A stretch of DNA of 64,000 bases from Lutraria lutraria (taxonomy: Eukaryota > Mollusca > Bivalvia > Venerida > Mactridae), in the NCBI GenBank assembly GCA_964023205.1, contig OZ026835.1, forward strand, positions 14,528,414 to 14,592,413, given 5' to 3'. The notes below the pieces were generated by a model that was not told the DNA's origin, searched no databases, and worked only from the letters and a program-made list of their open reading frames with translations. A program made the translations under genes and the position numbers. Positions 10,894 to 25,783 of this stretch are shown here, in pieces (positions within the stretch are counted from its first letter, which is position 1; each line of letters opens with the position of its first letter).

Positions 10894-13020
10894 CCTACAA
10901 ATGTTATTCAGAAGCTATGCTTTGGTGATTTCATCTCCCACAGTGTTATCACCATCTTGCAATGAAGCAAGGATGAACTTGATTTGGAGGAGATGAAAGA
11001 TTTGAGACAAGGCCACCATGAATTCGATGACGATAGAGAAGAAAGGAGTTTTTGTGCTAACATATTATTGTGATTTAGTTTGGCCTTTCTTATAACATCA
11101 ACAGTTTGGTTTCGAAGGCATAAAAATACTTAGGCAGTCAATCTTTCCTTAGCTTTTTTTTGATAAACTGAAGAAAAATCAACTACCAAAGTTTCTTAAA
11201 GTATTTGATATATCTTAAGTTAAAATAAGGGTACGAAAACGCTCACTTAATGAGGTGTTTATGAAACACCAAAGCCCACTAAAGGGCAAATGGATAGTTG
11301 ACCTTTAACCTATTGATAGACCTTATCAACAGGGGTCATCTATCTATATTTGACCAACCTTCAAACCAAGTGAAGACCTAAGAGGCCAAAACAGTCGAAT
11401 TGGCCAGACAAGGTTTGATTACCAACGAGCAAAAAAGACAGACATTAGCAAACCAGCAATATATACCCTCATTTCTTTGAAATGGGGGCATAACTAGAAC
11501 TTTAAAAAGAACCCTACAGTTACAAAAATATGACAAAAATATAAATACAAATCATGACAATTCAAGACATTTAACCTAACAGAAATAACTCCTCTGAAAA
11601 GAATAAAGTTTTGCAAAAATACTCGTAGAGAATAAAGTTCAGTAAAATCAACTACCTACATCTACATTTTTTAAAGTCATTAATTTTGACATATCTTAAG
11701 TTAAAATAAGGGTACTAAAACGCTCACTTAATGAGGTGTTTGTGAAACACCAATGCCCTCTAAAGAGCAATGCATAGTTGACCTTTGACCTATTGATAGA
11801 CCTTATCAACAGGGGTCATCTATTTGTATTTGACCAACCTTCAAACCCAGTGAAGACCTAAGAGGCCAAAACAGTCGAATTGGCCAGACAAGGTTTGATT
11901 ACCAACGAGCAAAAAAGACAGACATTAGCAAACCAGCAATATATGCCCACATTTCTTTGAAATTGGGGCATAACTAGAACTTAAGAAAAGAACCCTACAA
12001 TTACAAAAATATGACAAAAATGTCAATATAAATCATGTCACTTCAAGACATTTTACCTAATAGAAATAACTACTGGCATAAGAATAAAGTTTTGTAGAAA
12101 TATTTAGGCAGTTGATTTTTCCTTAGCTTTATAAAATCTACAATTTAACTTAACATGAGGGTACTAAAAGGTCATCTTAATGAGGTGTTAGTAATTAAGA
12201 GACAAAAAATTTTAAAAATCCAAATTCACCTCCTAAAATATGAAGCTATTAAAATGGAACAAATTTTATTCAAGAGATATTGTTTGTAGGTCAGAATTCA
12301 GTGTTTGTGAAGCAGTTAATGGAACCCTCACAACTATGTATAGGCTTGTGTCATCTGCAAATAGACCGATGTTTGCCCTGATGTCAGAAACAATGTCATC
12401 GATAAATATCAAGAAATTGAGGGGACCAAAATTGACTCCTGTGGAGTCCCAGCTTTGATATCATTCCATTTTGATTGAGCATCAGGCAAAACAAAAGTTT
12501 GCTGTCTGCCACTTAGATAAGATGAGAACCAATTAAAAAGACTGAGAAATCCCAAAATGAAGAGGAGACCATGATGCAAGATACAGTCACAAACCTTGCT
12601 TATGTCACAAAATACAGCTCTGGCATGGAAAGCCTAAGTAAAAAGGTTGTTTAGATCAGTCAGGTGGTAAAGGTACAAAGTCTGATTTAAAGCTAGGTGA
12701 GAAGATATTGTCACTTTTATGGTTTAAGGTATGCTTGTGGACTACCCTCTCAAGGACGTTCCCTATGGTACAGAGTGGAGATATAGGTTGATAATTACCA
12801 ACATGAGAATGGCTTCCAGGTGTGACAAAAGCATCTTTCATGAGCTAGGAGGAGGACAGCGACTGGTTAAAAAAGCCACACAGAGGTGTGGACAGTTCAG
12901 ATTTTGAATTATATCCTCTATGTTAGCGGTTGTAATTGTAATATGGTCCAGGTCAGGACTGAAGTCATTCGCATCATTTTGCAGAGTTTGAGCACCTAAT
13001 TCATCAAGAAGGGTTTGATC
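10894..13020. repeat. Array unit 4 (2,127 bp), first HOR position 1
   Basis: Variants: 'gacctttaacc', 5-A run, 'agacaaaaaattttaaa', Gly codon. The same combination recurs in units 8 and 12. Confidence 0.95.
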
Positions 13021-15147
13021 CCTACAAATGTTATTCAGAAGCTATGCTTTGGTGATTTCATCTCCCACAGTGTTATCACCATCTTGCAATGAAGCAAGGA
13101 TGAACTTGATTTGGAGGAGATGAAAGATTTGAGACAAGGCCACCATGAATTCGATGACGATAGAGAAGAAAGGAGTTTTTGTGCTAACATATTATTGTGA
13201 TTTAGTTTGGCCTTTCTTATAACATCAACAGTTTGGTTTCGAAGGCATAAAAATACTTAGGCAGTCAATCTTTCCTTAGCTTTTTTTTGATAAACTGAAG
13301 AAAAATCAACTACCAAAGTTTCTTAAAGTATTTGATATATCTTAAGTTAAAATAAGGGTACGAAAACGCTCACTTAATGAGGTGTTTATGAAACACCAAA
13401 GCCCACTAAAGGGCAAATGGATAGTTGACCTTTGACCTATTGATAGACCTTATCAACAGGGGTCATCTATCTATATTTGACCAACCTTCAAACCAAGTGA
13501 AGACCTAAGAGGCCAAAACAGTCGAATTGGCCAGACAAGGTTTGATTACCAACGAGCAAAAAAGACAGACATTAGCAAACCAGCAATATATACCCTCATT
13601 TCTTTGAAATGGGGGCATAACTAGAACTTTAAAAAGAACCCTACAGTTACAAAAATATGACAAAAATATAAATACAAATCATGACAATTCAAGACATTTA
13701 ACCTAACAGAAATAACTCCTCTGAAAAGAATAAAGTTTTGCAAAAATACTCGTAGAGAATAAAGTTCAGTAAAATCAACTACCTACATCTACATTTTTTA
13801 AAGTCATTAATTTTGACATATCTTAAGTTAAAATAAGGGTACTAAAACGCTCACTTAATGAGGTGTTTGTGAAACACCAATGCCCTCTAAAGAGCAATGC
13901 ATAGTTGACCTTTGACCTATTGATAGACCTTATCAACAGGGGTCATCTATTTGTATTTGACCAACCTTCAAACCCAGTGAAGACCTAAGAGGCCAAAACA
14001 GTCGAATTGGCCAGACAAGGTTTGATTACCAACGAGCAAAAAAGACAGACATTAGCAAACCAGCAATATATGCCCACATTTCTTTGAAATTGGGGCATAA
14101 CTAGAACTTAAGAAAAGAACCCTACAATTACAAAAATATGACAAAAATGTCAATATAAATCATGTCACTTCAAGACATTTTACCTAATAGAAATAACTAC
14201 TGGCATAAGAATAAAGTTTTGTAGAAATATTTAGGCAGTTGATTTTTCCTTAGCTTTATAAAATCTACAATTTAACTTAACATGAGGGTACCAAAAGGTC
14301 ATCTTAATGAGGTGTTAGTAATTAAGAGAAAAAAAATTTAAAAAATCCAAATTCACCTCCTAAAATATGAAGCTATTAAAATGGAACAAATTTTATTCAA
14401 GAGATATTGTTTGTAGGTCAGAATTCAGTGTTTGTGAAGCAGTTAATGGAACCCTCACAACTATGTATAGGCTTGTGTCATCTGCAAATAGACCGATGTT
14501 TGCCCTGATGTCAGAAACAATGTCATCGATAAATATCAAGAAATTGAGGGGACCAAAATTGACTCCTGTGGAGTCCCAGCTTTGATATCATTCCATTTTG
14601 ATTGAGCATCAGGCAAAACAAAAGTTTGCTGTCTGCCACTTAGATAAGATGAGAACCAATTAAAAAGACTGAGAAATCCCAAAATGAAGAGGAGACCATG
14701 ATGCAAGATACAGTCACAAACCTTGCTTATGTCACAAAATACAGCTCTGGCATGGAAAGCCTAAGTAAAAAGGTTGTTTAGATCAGTCAGGTGGTAAAGG
14801 TACAAAGTCTGATTTAAAGCTAGGTGAGAAGATATTGTCACTTTTATGGTTTAAGGTATGCTTATGGACTACCCTCTCAAGGACGTTCCCTATGGTACAG
14901 AGTGGAGATATAGGTTGATAATTATCAACATGAGAATGGCTTCCAGGTGTGACAAAAGCATCTTTCATGAGCTAGGAGGAGGACAGCGACTGGTTAAAAA
15001 AGCCACACAGAGGTGTGGACAGTTCAGATTTTGAATTATATCCTCTATGTTAGCGGTTGTAATTGTAATATGGTCCAGGTCAGGACTGAAGTCATTCGCA
15101 TCATTTTGCAGAGTTTGAGCACCTAATTCATCAAGAAGGGTTTGATC
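13021..15147. repeat. Array unit 5 (2,127 bp), first HOR position 2
   Basis: Variants: 'gagggtaccaaaagg' (a C replacing T), 'agagaaaaaaaatttaaaaaa', 'gcttatggacta' and Asp codon. The whole set recurs only in unit 9, exactly 8,509 bp away. Confidence 0.95.
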
Positions 15148-17274
15148 CCTACAAATGTTATTCAGAAGCTATGCTTTGGTGATTTCATCTCCCACAGTGT
15201 TATCACCATCTTGCAATGAAGCAAGGATGAACTTGATTTGGAGGAGATGAAAGATTTGAGACAAGGCCACCATGAATTCGATGACGATAGAGAAGAAAGG
15301 AGTTTTTGTGCTAACATATTATTGTGATTTAGTTTGGCCTTTCTTATAACATCAACAGTTTGGTTTCGAAGGCATAAAAATACTTAGGCAGTCAATCTTT
15401 CCTTAGCTTTTTTTTGATAAACTGAAGAAAAATCAACTACCAAAGTTTCTTAAAGTATTTGATATATCTTAAGTTAAAATAAGGGTACGAAAACGCTCAC
15501 TTAATGAGGTGTTTATGAAACACCAAAGCCCACTAAAGGGCAAATGGATAGTTGACCTTTGACCTATTGATAGACCTTATCAACAGGGGTCATCTATCTA
15601 TATTTGACCAACCTTCAAACCAAGTGAAGACCTAAGAGGCCAAAACAGTCGAATTGGCCAGACAAGGTTTGATTACCAACGAGCAAAAAAGACAGACATT
15701 AGCAAACCAGCAATATATACCCTCATTTCTTTGAAATGGGGGCATAACTAGAACTTTAAAAAGAACCCTACAGTTACAAAAATATGACAAAAATATAAAT
15801 ACAAATCATGACAATTCAAGACATTTAACCTAACAGAAATAACTCCTCTGAAAAGAATAAAGTTTTGCAAAAATACTCGTAGAGAATAAAGTTCAGTAAA
15901 ATCAACTACCTACATCTACATTTTTTAAAGTCATTAATTTTGACATATCTTAAGTTAAAATAAGGGTACTAAAACGCTCACTTAATGAGGTGTTTGTGAA
16001 ACACCAATGCCCTCTAAAGAGCAATGCATAGTTGACCTTTGACCTATTGATAGACCTTATCAACAGGGGTCATCTATTTGTATTTGACCAACCTTCAAAC
16101 CCAGTGAAGACCTAAGAGGCCAAAACAGTCGAATTGGCCAGACAAGGTTTGATTACCAACGAGCAAAAAAGACAGACATTAGCAAACCAGCAATATATGC
16201 CCACATTTCTTTGAAATTGGGGCATAACTAGAACTTAAGAAAAGAACCCTACAATTACAAAAATATGACAAAAATGTCAATATAAATCATGTCACTTCAA
16301 GACATTTTACCTAATAGAAATAACTACTGGCATAAGAATAAAGTTTTGTAGAAATATTTAGGCAGTTGATTTTTCCTTAGCTTTATAAAATCTACAATTT
16401 AACTTAACATGAGGGTACTAAAAGGTCATCTTAATGAGGTGTTAGTAATTAAGAGACAAAAAATTTTAAAAATCCAAATTCACCTCCTAAAATATGAAGC
16501 TATTAAAATGGAACAAATTTTATTCAAGAGATATTGTTTGTAGGTCAGAATTCAGTGTTTGTGAAGCAGTTAATGGAACCCTCACAACTATGTATAGGCT
16601 TGTGTCATCTGCAAATAGACCGATGTTTGCCCTGATGTCAGAAACAATGTCATCGATAAATATCAAGAAATTGAGGGGACCAAAATTGACTCCTGTGGAG
16701 TCCCAGCTTTGATATCATTCCATTTTGATTGAGCATCAGGCAAAACAAAAGTTTGCTGTCTGCCACTTAGATAAGATGAGAACCAATTAAAAAGACTGAG
16801 AAATCCCAAAATGAAGAGGAGACCATGATGCAAGATACAGTCACAAACCTTGCTTATGTCACAAAATACAGCTCTGGCATGGAAAGCCTAAGTAAAAAGG
16901 TTGTTTAGATCAGTCAGGTGGTAAAGGTACAAAGTCTGATTTAAAGCTAGGTGAGAAGATATTGTCACTTTTATGGTTTAAGGTATGCTTGTGGACTACC
17001 CTCTCAAGGACGTTCCCTATGGTACAGAGTGGAGATATAGGTTGATAATTACCAACATGAGAATGGCTTCCAGGTGTGACAAAAGCATCTTTCATGAGCT
17101 AGGAGGAGGACAGCGACTGGTTAAAAAAGCCACACAGAGGTGTGGACAGTTCAGATTTTGAATTATATCCTCTATGTTAGCGGTTGTAATTGTAATATGG
17201 TCCAGGTCAGGACTGAAGTCATTCGCATCATTTTGCAGAGTTTGAGCACCTAATTCATCAAGAAGGGTTTGATC
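15148..17274. repeat. Array unit 6 (2,127 bp), first HOR position 3
   Basis: Variants: 'gacctttgacc', 5-A run, 'agacaaaaaattttaaa', Gly codon; it matches unit 10. Confidence 0.95.
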
Positions 17275-19402
17275 CCTACAAATGTTATTCAGAAGCTATG
17301 CTTTGGTGATTTCATCTCCCACAGTGTTATCACCATCTTGCAATGAAGCAAGGATGAACTTGATTTGGAGGAGATGAAAGATTTGAGACAAGGCCACCAT
17401 GAATTCGATGACGATAGAGAAGAAAGGAGTTTTTGTGCTAACATATTATTGTGATTTAGTTTGGCCTTTCTTATAACATCAACAGTTTGGTTTCGAAGGC
17501 ATAAAAATACTTAGGCAGTCAATCTTTCCTTAGCTTTTTTTTGATAAACTGAAGAAAAATCAACTACCAAAGTTTCTTAAAGTATTTGATATATCTTAAG
17601 TTAAAATAAGGGTACGAAAACGCTCACTTAATGAGGTGTTTATGAAACACCAAAGCCCACTAAAGGGCAAATGGATAGTTGACCTTTGACCTATTGATAG
17701 ACCTTATCAACAGGGGTCATCTATCTATATTTGACCAACCTTCAAACCAAGTGAAGACCTAAGAGGCCAAAACAGTCGAATTGGCCAGACAAGGTTTGAT
17801 TACCAACGAGCAAAAAAGACAGACATTAGCAAACCAGCAATATATACCCTCATTTCTTTGAAATGGGGGCATAACTAGAACTTTAAAAAGAACCCTACAG
17901 TTACAAAAATATGACAAAAATATAAATACAAATCATGACAATTCAAGACATTTAACCTAACAGAAATAACTCCTCTGAAAAGAATAAAGTTTTGCAAAAA
18001 TACTCGTAGAGAATAAAGTTCAGTAAAATCAACTACCTACATCTACATTTTTTAAAGTCATTAATTTTGACATATCTTAAGTTAAAATAAGGGTACTAAA
18101 ACGCTCACTTAATGAGGTGTTTGTGAAACACCAATGCCCTCTAAAGAGCAATGCATAGTTGACCTTTGACCTATTGATAGACCTTATCAACAGGGGTCAT
18201 CTATTTGTATTTGACCAACCTTCAAACCCAGTGAAGACCTAAGAGGCCAAAACAGTCGAATTGGCCAGACAAGGTTTGATTACCAACGAGCAAAAAAGAC
18301 AGACATTAGCAAACCAGCAATATATGCCCACATTTCTTTGAAATTGGGGCATAACTAGAACTTAAGAAAAGAACCCTACAATTACAAAAAATATGACAAA
18401 AATGTCAATATAAATCATGTCACTTCAAGACATTTTACCTAATAGAAATAACTACTGGCATAAGAATAAAGTTTTGTAGAAATATTTAGGCAGTTGATTT
18501 TTCCTTAGCTTTATAAAATCTACAATTTAACTTAACATGAGGGTACTAAAAGGTCATCTTAATGAGGTGTTAGTAATTAAGAGACAAAAATTTTTAAAAA
18601 TCCAAATTCACCTCCTAAAATATGAAGCTATTAAAATGGAACAAATTTTATTCAAGAGATATTGTTTGTAGGTCAGAATTCAGTGTTTGTGAAGCAGTTA
18701 ATGGAACCCTCACAACTATGTATAGGCTTGTGTCATCTGCAAATAGACCGATGTTTGCCCTGATGTCAGAAACAATGTCATCGATAAATATCAAGAAATT
18801 GAGGGGACCAAAATTGACTCCTGTGGAGTCCCAGCTTTGATATCATTCCATTTTGATTGAGCATCAGGCAAAACAAAAGTTTGCTGTCTGCCACTTAGAT
18901 AAGATGAGAACCAATTAAAAAGACTGAGAAATCCCAAAATGAAGAGGAGACCATGATGCAAGATACAGTCACAAACCTTGCTTATGTCACAAAATACAGC
19001 TCTGGCATGGAAAGCCTAAGTAAAAAGGTTGTTTAGATCAGTCAGGTGGTAAAGGTACAAAGTCTGATTTAAAGCTAGGTGAGAAGATATTGTCACTTTT
19101 ATGGTTTAAGGTATGCTTGTGGACTACCCTCTCAAGGACGTTCCCTATGGTACAGAGTGGAGATATAGGTTGATAATTATCAACATGAGAATGGCTTCCA
19201 GGTGTGACAAAAGCATCTTTCATGAGCTAGGAGGAGGACAGCGACTGGTTAAAAAAGCCACACAGAGGTGTGGACAGTTCAGATTTTGAATTATATCCTC
19301 TATGTTAGCGGTTGTAATTGTAATATGGTCCAGGTCAGGACTGAAGTCATTCGCATCATTTTGCAGAGTTTGAGCACCTAATTCATCAAGAAGGGTTTGA
19401 TC
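17275..19402. repeat. Array unit 7 (2,128 bp), first HOR position 4
   Basis: Variants: 'gacctttgacc', 6-A run (the extra base giving 2,128 bp), 'agacaaaaatttttaaa', Asp codon; it matches unit 11. Confidence 0.95.
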
Positions 19403-21529
19403 CCTACAAATGTTATTCAGAAGCTATGCTTTGGTGATTTCATCTCCCACAGTGTTATCACCATCTTGCAATGAAGCAAGGATGAACTTGATTTGGAGGA
19501 GATGAAAGATTTGAGACAAGGCCACCATGAATTCGATGACGATAGAGAAGAAAGGAGTTTTTGTGCTAACATATTATTGTGATTTAGTTTGGCCTTTCTT
19601 ATAACATCAACAGTTTGGTTTCGAAGGCATAAAAATACTTAGGCAGTCAATCTTTCCTTAGCTTTTTTTTGATAAACTGAAGAAAAATCAACTACCAAAG
19701 TTTCTTAAAGTATTTGATATATCTTAAGTTAAAATAAGGGTACGAAAACGCTCACTTAATGAGGTGTTTATGAAACACCAAAGCCCACTAAAGGGCAAAT
19801 GGATAGTTGACCTTTAACCTATTGATAGACCTTATCAACAGGGGTCATCTATCTATATTTGACCAACCTTCAAACCAAGTGAAGACCTAAGAGGCCAAAA
19901 CAGTCGAATTGGCCAGACAAGGTTTGATTACCAACGAGCAAAAAAGACAGACATTAGCAAACCAGCAATATATACCCTCATTTCTTTGAAATGGGGGCAT
20001 AACTAGAACTTTAAAAAGAACCCTACAGTTACAAAAATATGACAAAAATATAAATACAAATCATGACAATTCAAGACATTTAACCTAACAGAAATAACTC
20101 CTCTGAAAAGAATAAAGTTTTGCAAAAATACTCGTAGAGAATAAAGTTCAGTAAAATCAACTACCTACATCTACATTTTTTAAAGTCATTAATTTTGACA
20201 TATCTTAAGTTAAAATAAGGGTACTAAAACGCTCACTTAATGAGGTGTTTGTGAAACACCAATGCCCTCTAAAGAGCAATGCATAGTTGACCTTTGACCT
20301 ATTGATAGACCTTATCAACAGGGGTCATCTATTTGTATTTGACCAACCTTCAAACCCAGTGAAGACCTAAGAGGCCAAAACAGTCGAATTGGCCAGACAA
20401 GGTTTGATTACCAACGAGCAAAAAAGACAGACATTAGCAAACCAGCAATATATGCCCACATTTCTTTGAAATTGGGGCATAACTAGAACTTAAGAAAAGA
20501 ACCCTACAATTACAAAAATATGACAAAAATGTCAATATAAATCATGTCACTTCAAGACATTTTACCTAATAGAAATAACTACTGGCATAAGAATAAAGTT
20601 TTGTAGAAATATTTAGGCAGTTGATTTTTCCTTAGCTTTATAAAATCTACAATTTAACTTAACATGAGGGTACTAAAAGGTCATCTTAATGAGGTGTTAG
20701 TAATTAAGAGACAAAAAATTTTAAAAATCCAAATTCACCTCCTAAAATATGAAGCTATTAAAATGGAACAAATTTTATTCAAGAGATATTGTTTGTAGGT
20801 CAGAATTCAGTGTTTGTGAAGCAGTTAATGGAACCCTCACAACTATGTATAGGCTTGTGTCATCTGCAAATAGACCGATGTTTGCCCTGATGTCAGAAAC
20901 AATGTCATCGATAAATATCAAGAAATTGAGGGGACCAAAATTGACTCCTGTGGAGTCCCAGCTTTGATATCATTCCATTTTGATTGAGCATCAGGCAAAA
21001 CAAAAGTTTGCTGTCTGCCACTTAGATAAGATGAGAACCAATTAAAAAGACTGAGAAATCCCAAAATGAAGAGGAGACCATGATGCAAGATACAGTCACA
21101 AACCTTGCTTATGTCACAAAATACAGCTCTGGCATGGAAAGCCTAAGTAAAAAGGTTGTTTAGATCAGTCAGGTGGTAAAGGTACAAAGTCTGATTTAAA
21201 GCTAGGTGAGAAGATATTGTCACTTTTATGGTTTAAGGTATGCTTGTGGACTACCCTCTCAAGGACGTTCCCTATGGTACAGAGTGGAGATATAGGTTGA
21301 TAATTACCAACATGAGAATGGCTTCCAGGTGTGACAAAAGCATCTTTCATGAGCTAGGAGGAGGACAGCGACTGGTTAAAAAAGCCACACAGAGGTGTGG
21401 ACAGTTCAGATTTTGAATTATATCCTCTATGTTAGCGGTTGTAATTGTAATATGGTCCAGGTCAGGACTGAAGTCATTCGCATCATTTTGCAGAGTTTGA
21501 GCACCTAATTCATCAAGAAGGGTTTGATC
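19403..21529. repeat. Array unit 8 (2,127 bp), second HOR position 1
   Basis: Same variant set as unit 4: 'gacctttaacc', 5-A run, Gly codon. Confidence 0.95.
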
Positions 21530-23656
21530 CCTACAAATGTTATTCAGAAGCTATGCTTTGGTGATTTCATCTCCCACAGTGTTATCACCATCTTGCAATG
21601 AAGCAAGGATGAACTTGATTTGGAGGAGATGAAAGATTTGAGACAAGGCCACCATGAATTCGATGACGATAGAGAAGAAAGGAGTTTTTGTGCTAACATA
21701 TTATTGTGATTTAGTTTGGCCTTTCTTATAACATCAACAGTTTGGTTTCGAAGGCATAAAAATACTTAGGCAGTCAATCTTTCCTTAGCTTTTTTTTGAT
21801 AAACTGAAGAAAAATCAACTACCAAAGTTTCTTAAAGTATTTGATATATCTTAAGTTAAAATAAGGGTACGAAAACGCTCACTTAATGAGGTGTTTATGA
21901 AACACCAAAGCCCACTAAAGGGCAAATGGATAGTTGACCTTTGACCTATTGATAGACCTTATCAACAGGGGTCATCTATCTATATTTGACCAACCTTCAA
22001 ACCAAGTGAAGACCTAAGAGGCCAAAACAGTCGAATTGGCCAGACAAGGTTTGATTACCAACGAGCAAAAAAGACAGACATTAGCAAACCAGCAATATAT
22101 ACCCTCATTTCTTTGAAATGGGGGCATAACTAGAACTTTAAAAAGAACCCTACAGTTACAAAAATATGACAAAAATATAAATACAAATCATGACAATTCA
22201 AGACATTTAACCTAACAGAAATAACTCCTCTGAAAAGAATAAAGTTTTGCAAAAATACTCGTAGAGAATAAAGTTCAGTAAAATCAACTACCTACATCTA
22301 CATTTTTTAAAGTCATTAATTTTGACATATCTTAAGTTAAAATAAGGGTACTAAAACGCTCACTTAATGAGGTGTTTGTGAAACACCAATGCCCTCTAAA
22401 GAGCAATGCATAGTTGACCTTTGACCTATTGATAGACCTTATCAACAGGGGTCATCTATTTGTATTTGACCAACCTTCAAACCCAGTGAAGACCTAAGAG
22501 GCCAAAACAGTCGAATTGGCCAGACAAGGTTTGATTACCAACGAGCAAAAAAGACAGACATTAGCAAACCAGCAATATATGCCCACATTTCTTTGAAATT
22601 GGGGCATAACTAGAACTTAAGAAAAGAACCCTACAATTACAAAAATATGACAAAAATGTCAATATAAATCATGTCACTTCAAGACATTTTACCTAATAGA
22701 AATAACTACTGGCATAAGAATAAAGTTTTGTAGAAATATTTAGGCAGTTGATTTTTCCTTAGCTTTATAAAATCTACAATTTAACTTAACATGAGGGTAC
22801 CAAAAGGTCATCTTAATGAGGTGTTAGTAATTAAGAGAAAAAAAATTTAAAAAATCCAAATTCACCTCCTAAAATATGAAGCTATTAAAATGGAACAAAT
22901 TTTATTCAAGAGATATTGTTTGTAGGTCAGAATTCAGTGTTTGTGAAGCAGTTAATGGAACCCTCACAACTATGTATAGGCTTGTGTCATCTGCAAATAG
23001 ACCGATGTTTGCCCTGATGTCAGAAACAATGTCATCGATAAATATCAAGAAATTGAGGGGACCAAAATTGACTCCTGTGGAGTCCCAGCTTTGATATCAT
23101 TCCATTTTGATTGAGCATCAGGCAAAACAAAAGTTTGCTGTCTGCCACTTAGATAAGATGAGAACCAATTAAAAAGACTGAGAAATCCCAAAATGAAGAG
23201 GAGACCATGATGCAAGATACAGTCACAAACCTTGCTTATGTCACAAAATACAGCTCTGGCATGGAAAGCCTAAGTAAAAAGGTTGTTTAGATCAGTCAGG
23301 TGGTAAAGGTACAAAGTCTGATTTAAAGCTAGGTGAGAAGATATTGTCACTTTTATGGTTTAAGGTATGCTTATGGACTACCCTCTCAAGGACGTTCCCT
23401 ATGGTACAGAGTGGAGATATAGGTTGATAATTATCAACATGAGAATGGCTTCCAGGTGTGACAAAAGCATCTTTCATGAGCTAGGAGGAGGACAGCGACT
23501 GGTTAAAAAAGCCACACAGAGGTGTGGACAGTTCAGATTTTGAATTATATCCTCTATGTTAGCGGTTGTAATTGTAATATGGTCCAGGTCAGGACTGAAG
23601 TCATTCGCATCATTTTGCAGAGTTTGAGCACCTAATTCATCAAGAAGGGTTTGATC
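21530..23656. repeat. Array unit 9 (2,127 bp), second HOR position 2
   Basis: Same rare set as unit 5: 'gggtaccaaaagg', 'agagaaaaaaaattt', 'gcttatggacta', Asp codon. Confidence 0.95.
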
Positions 23657-25783
23657 CCTACAAATGTTATTCAGAAGCTATGCTTTGGTGATTTCATCTC
23701 CCACAGTGTTATCACCATCTTGCAATGAAGCAAGGATGAACTTGATTTGGAGGAGATGAAAGATTTGAGACAAGGCCACCATGAATTCGATGACGATAGA
23801 GAAGAAAGGAGTTTTTGTGCTAACATATTATTGTGATTTAGTTTGGCCTTTCTTATAACATCAACAGTTTGGTTTCGAAGGCATAAAAATACTTAGGCAG
23901 TCAATCTTTCCTTAGCTTTTTTTTGATAAACTGAAGAAAAATCAACTACCAAAGTTTCTTAAAGTATTTGATATATCTTAAGTTAAAATAAGGGTACGAA
24001 AACGCTCACTTAATGAGGTGTTTATGAAACACCAAAGCCCACTAAAGGGCAAATGGATAGTTGACCTTTGACCTATTGATAGACCTTATCAACAGGGGTC
24101 ATCTATCTATATTTGACCAACCTTCAAACCAAGTGAAGACCTAAGAGGCCAAAACAGTCGAATTGGCCAGACAAGGTTTGATTACCAACGAGCAAAAAAG
24201 ACAGACATTAGCAAACCAGCAATATATACCCTCATTTCTTTGAAATGGGGGCATAACTAGAACTTTAAAAAGAACCCTACAGTTACAAAAATATGACAAA
24301 AATATAAATACAAATCATGACAATTCAAGACATTTAACCTAACAGAAATAACTCCTCTGAAAAGAATAAAGTTTTGCAAAAATACTCGTAGAGAATAAAG
24401 TTCAGTAAAATCAACTACCTACATCTACATTTTTTAAAGTCATTAATTTTGACATATCTTAAGTTAAAATAAGGGTACTAAAACGCTCACTTAATGAGGT
24501 GTTTGTGAAACACCAATGCCCTCTAAAGAGCAATGCATAGTTGACCTTTGACCTATTGATAGACCTTATCAACAGGGGTCATCTATTTGTATTTGACCAA
24601 CCTTCAAACCCAGTGAAGACCTAAGAGGCCAAAACAGTCGAATTGGCCAGACAAGGTTTGATTACCAACGAGCAAAAAAGACAGACATTAGCAAACCAGC
24701 AATATATGCCCACATTTCTTTGAAATTGGGGCATAACTAGAACTTAAGAAAAGAACCCTACAATTACAAAAATATGACAAAAATGTCAATATAAATCATG
24801 TCACTTCAAGACATTTTACCTAATAGAAATAACTACTGGCATAAGAATAAAGTTTTGTAGAAATATTTAGGCAGTTGATTTTTCCTTAGCTTTATAAAAT
24901 CTACAATTTAACTTAACATGAGGGTACTAAAAGGTCATCTTAATGAGGTGTTAGTAATTAAGAGACAAAAAATTTTAAAAATCCAAATTCACCTCCTAAA
25001 ATATGAAGCTATTAAAATGGAACAAATTTTATTCAAGAGATATTGTTTGTAGGTCAGAATTCAGTGTTTGTGAAGCAGTTAATGGAACCCTCACAACTAT
25101 GTATAGGCTTGTGTCATCTGCAAATAGACCGATGTTTGCCCTGATGTCAGAAACAATGTCATCGATAAATATCAAGAAATTGAGGGGACCAAAATTGACT
25201 CCTGTGGAGTCCCAGCTTTGATATCATTCCATTTTGATTGAGCATCAGGCAAAACAAAAGTTTGCTGTCTGCCACTTAGATAAGATGAGAACCAATTAAA
25301 AAGACTGAGAAATCCCAAAATGAAGAGGAGACCATGATGCAAGATACAGTCACAAACCTTGCTTATGTCACAAAATACAGCTCTGGCATGGAAAGCCTAA
25401 GTAAAAAGGTTGTTTAGATCAGTCAGGTGGTAAAGGTACAAAGTCTGATTTAAAGCTAGGTGAGAAGATATTGTCACTTTTATGGTTTAAGGTATGCTTG
25501 TGGACTACCCTCTCAAGGACGTTCCCTATGGTACAGAGTGGAGATATAGGTTGATAATTACCAACATGAGAATGGCTTCCAGGTGTGACAAAAGCATCTT
25601 TCATGAGCTAGGAGGAGGACAGCGACTGGTTAAAAAAGCCACACAGAGGTGTGGACAGTTCAGATTTTGAATTATATCCTCTATGTTAGCGGTTGTAATT
25701 GTAATATGGTCCAGGTCAGGACTGAAGTCATTCGCATCATTTTGCAGAGTTTGAGCACCTAATTCATCAAGAAGGGTTTGATC
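23657..25783. repeat. Array unit 10 (2,127 bp), second HOR position 3
   Basis: Same variant set as unit 6. Confidence 0.95.
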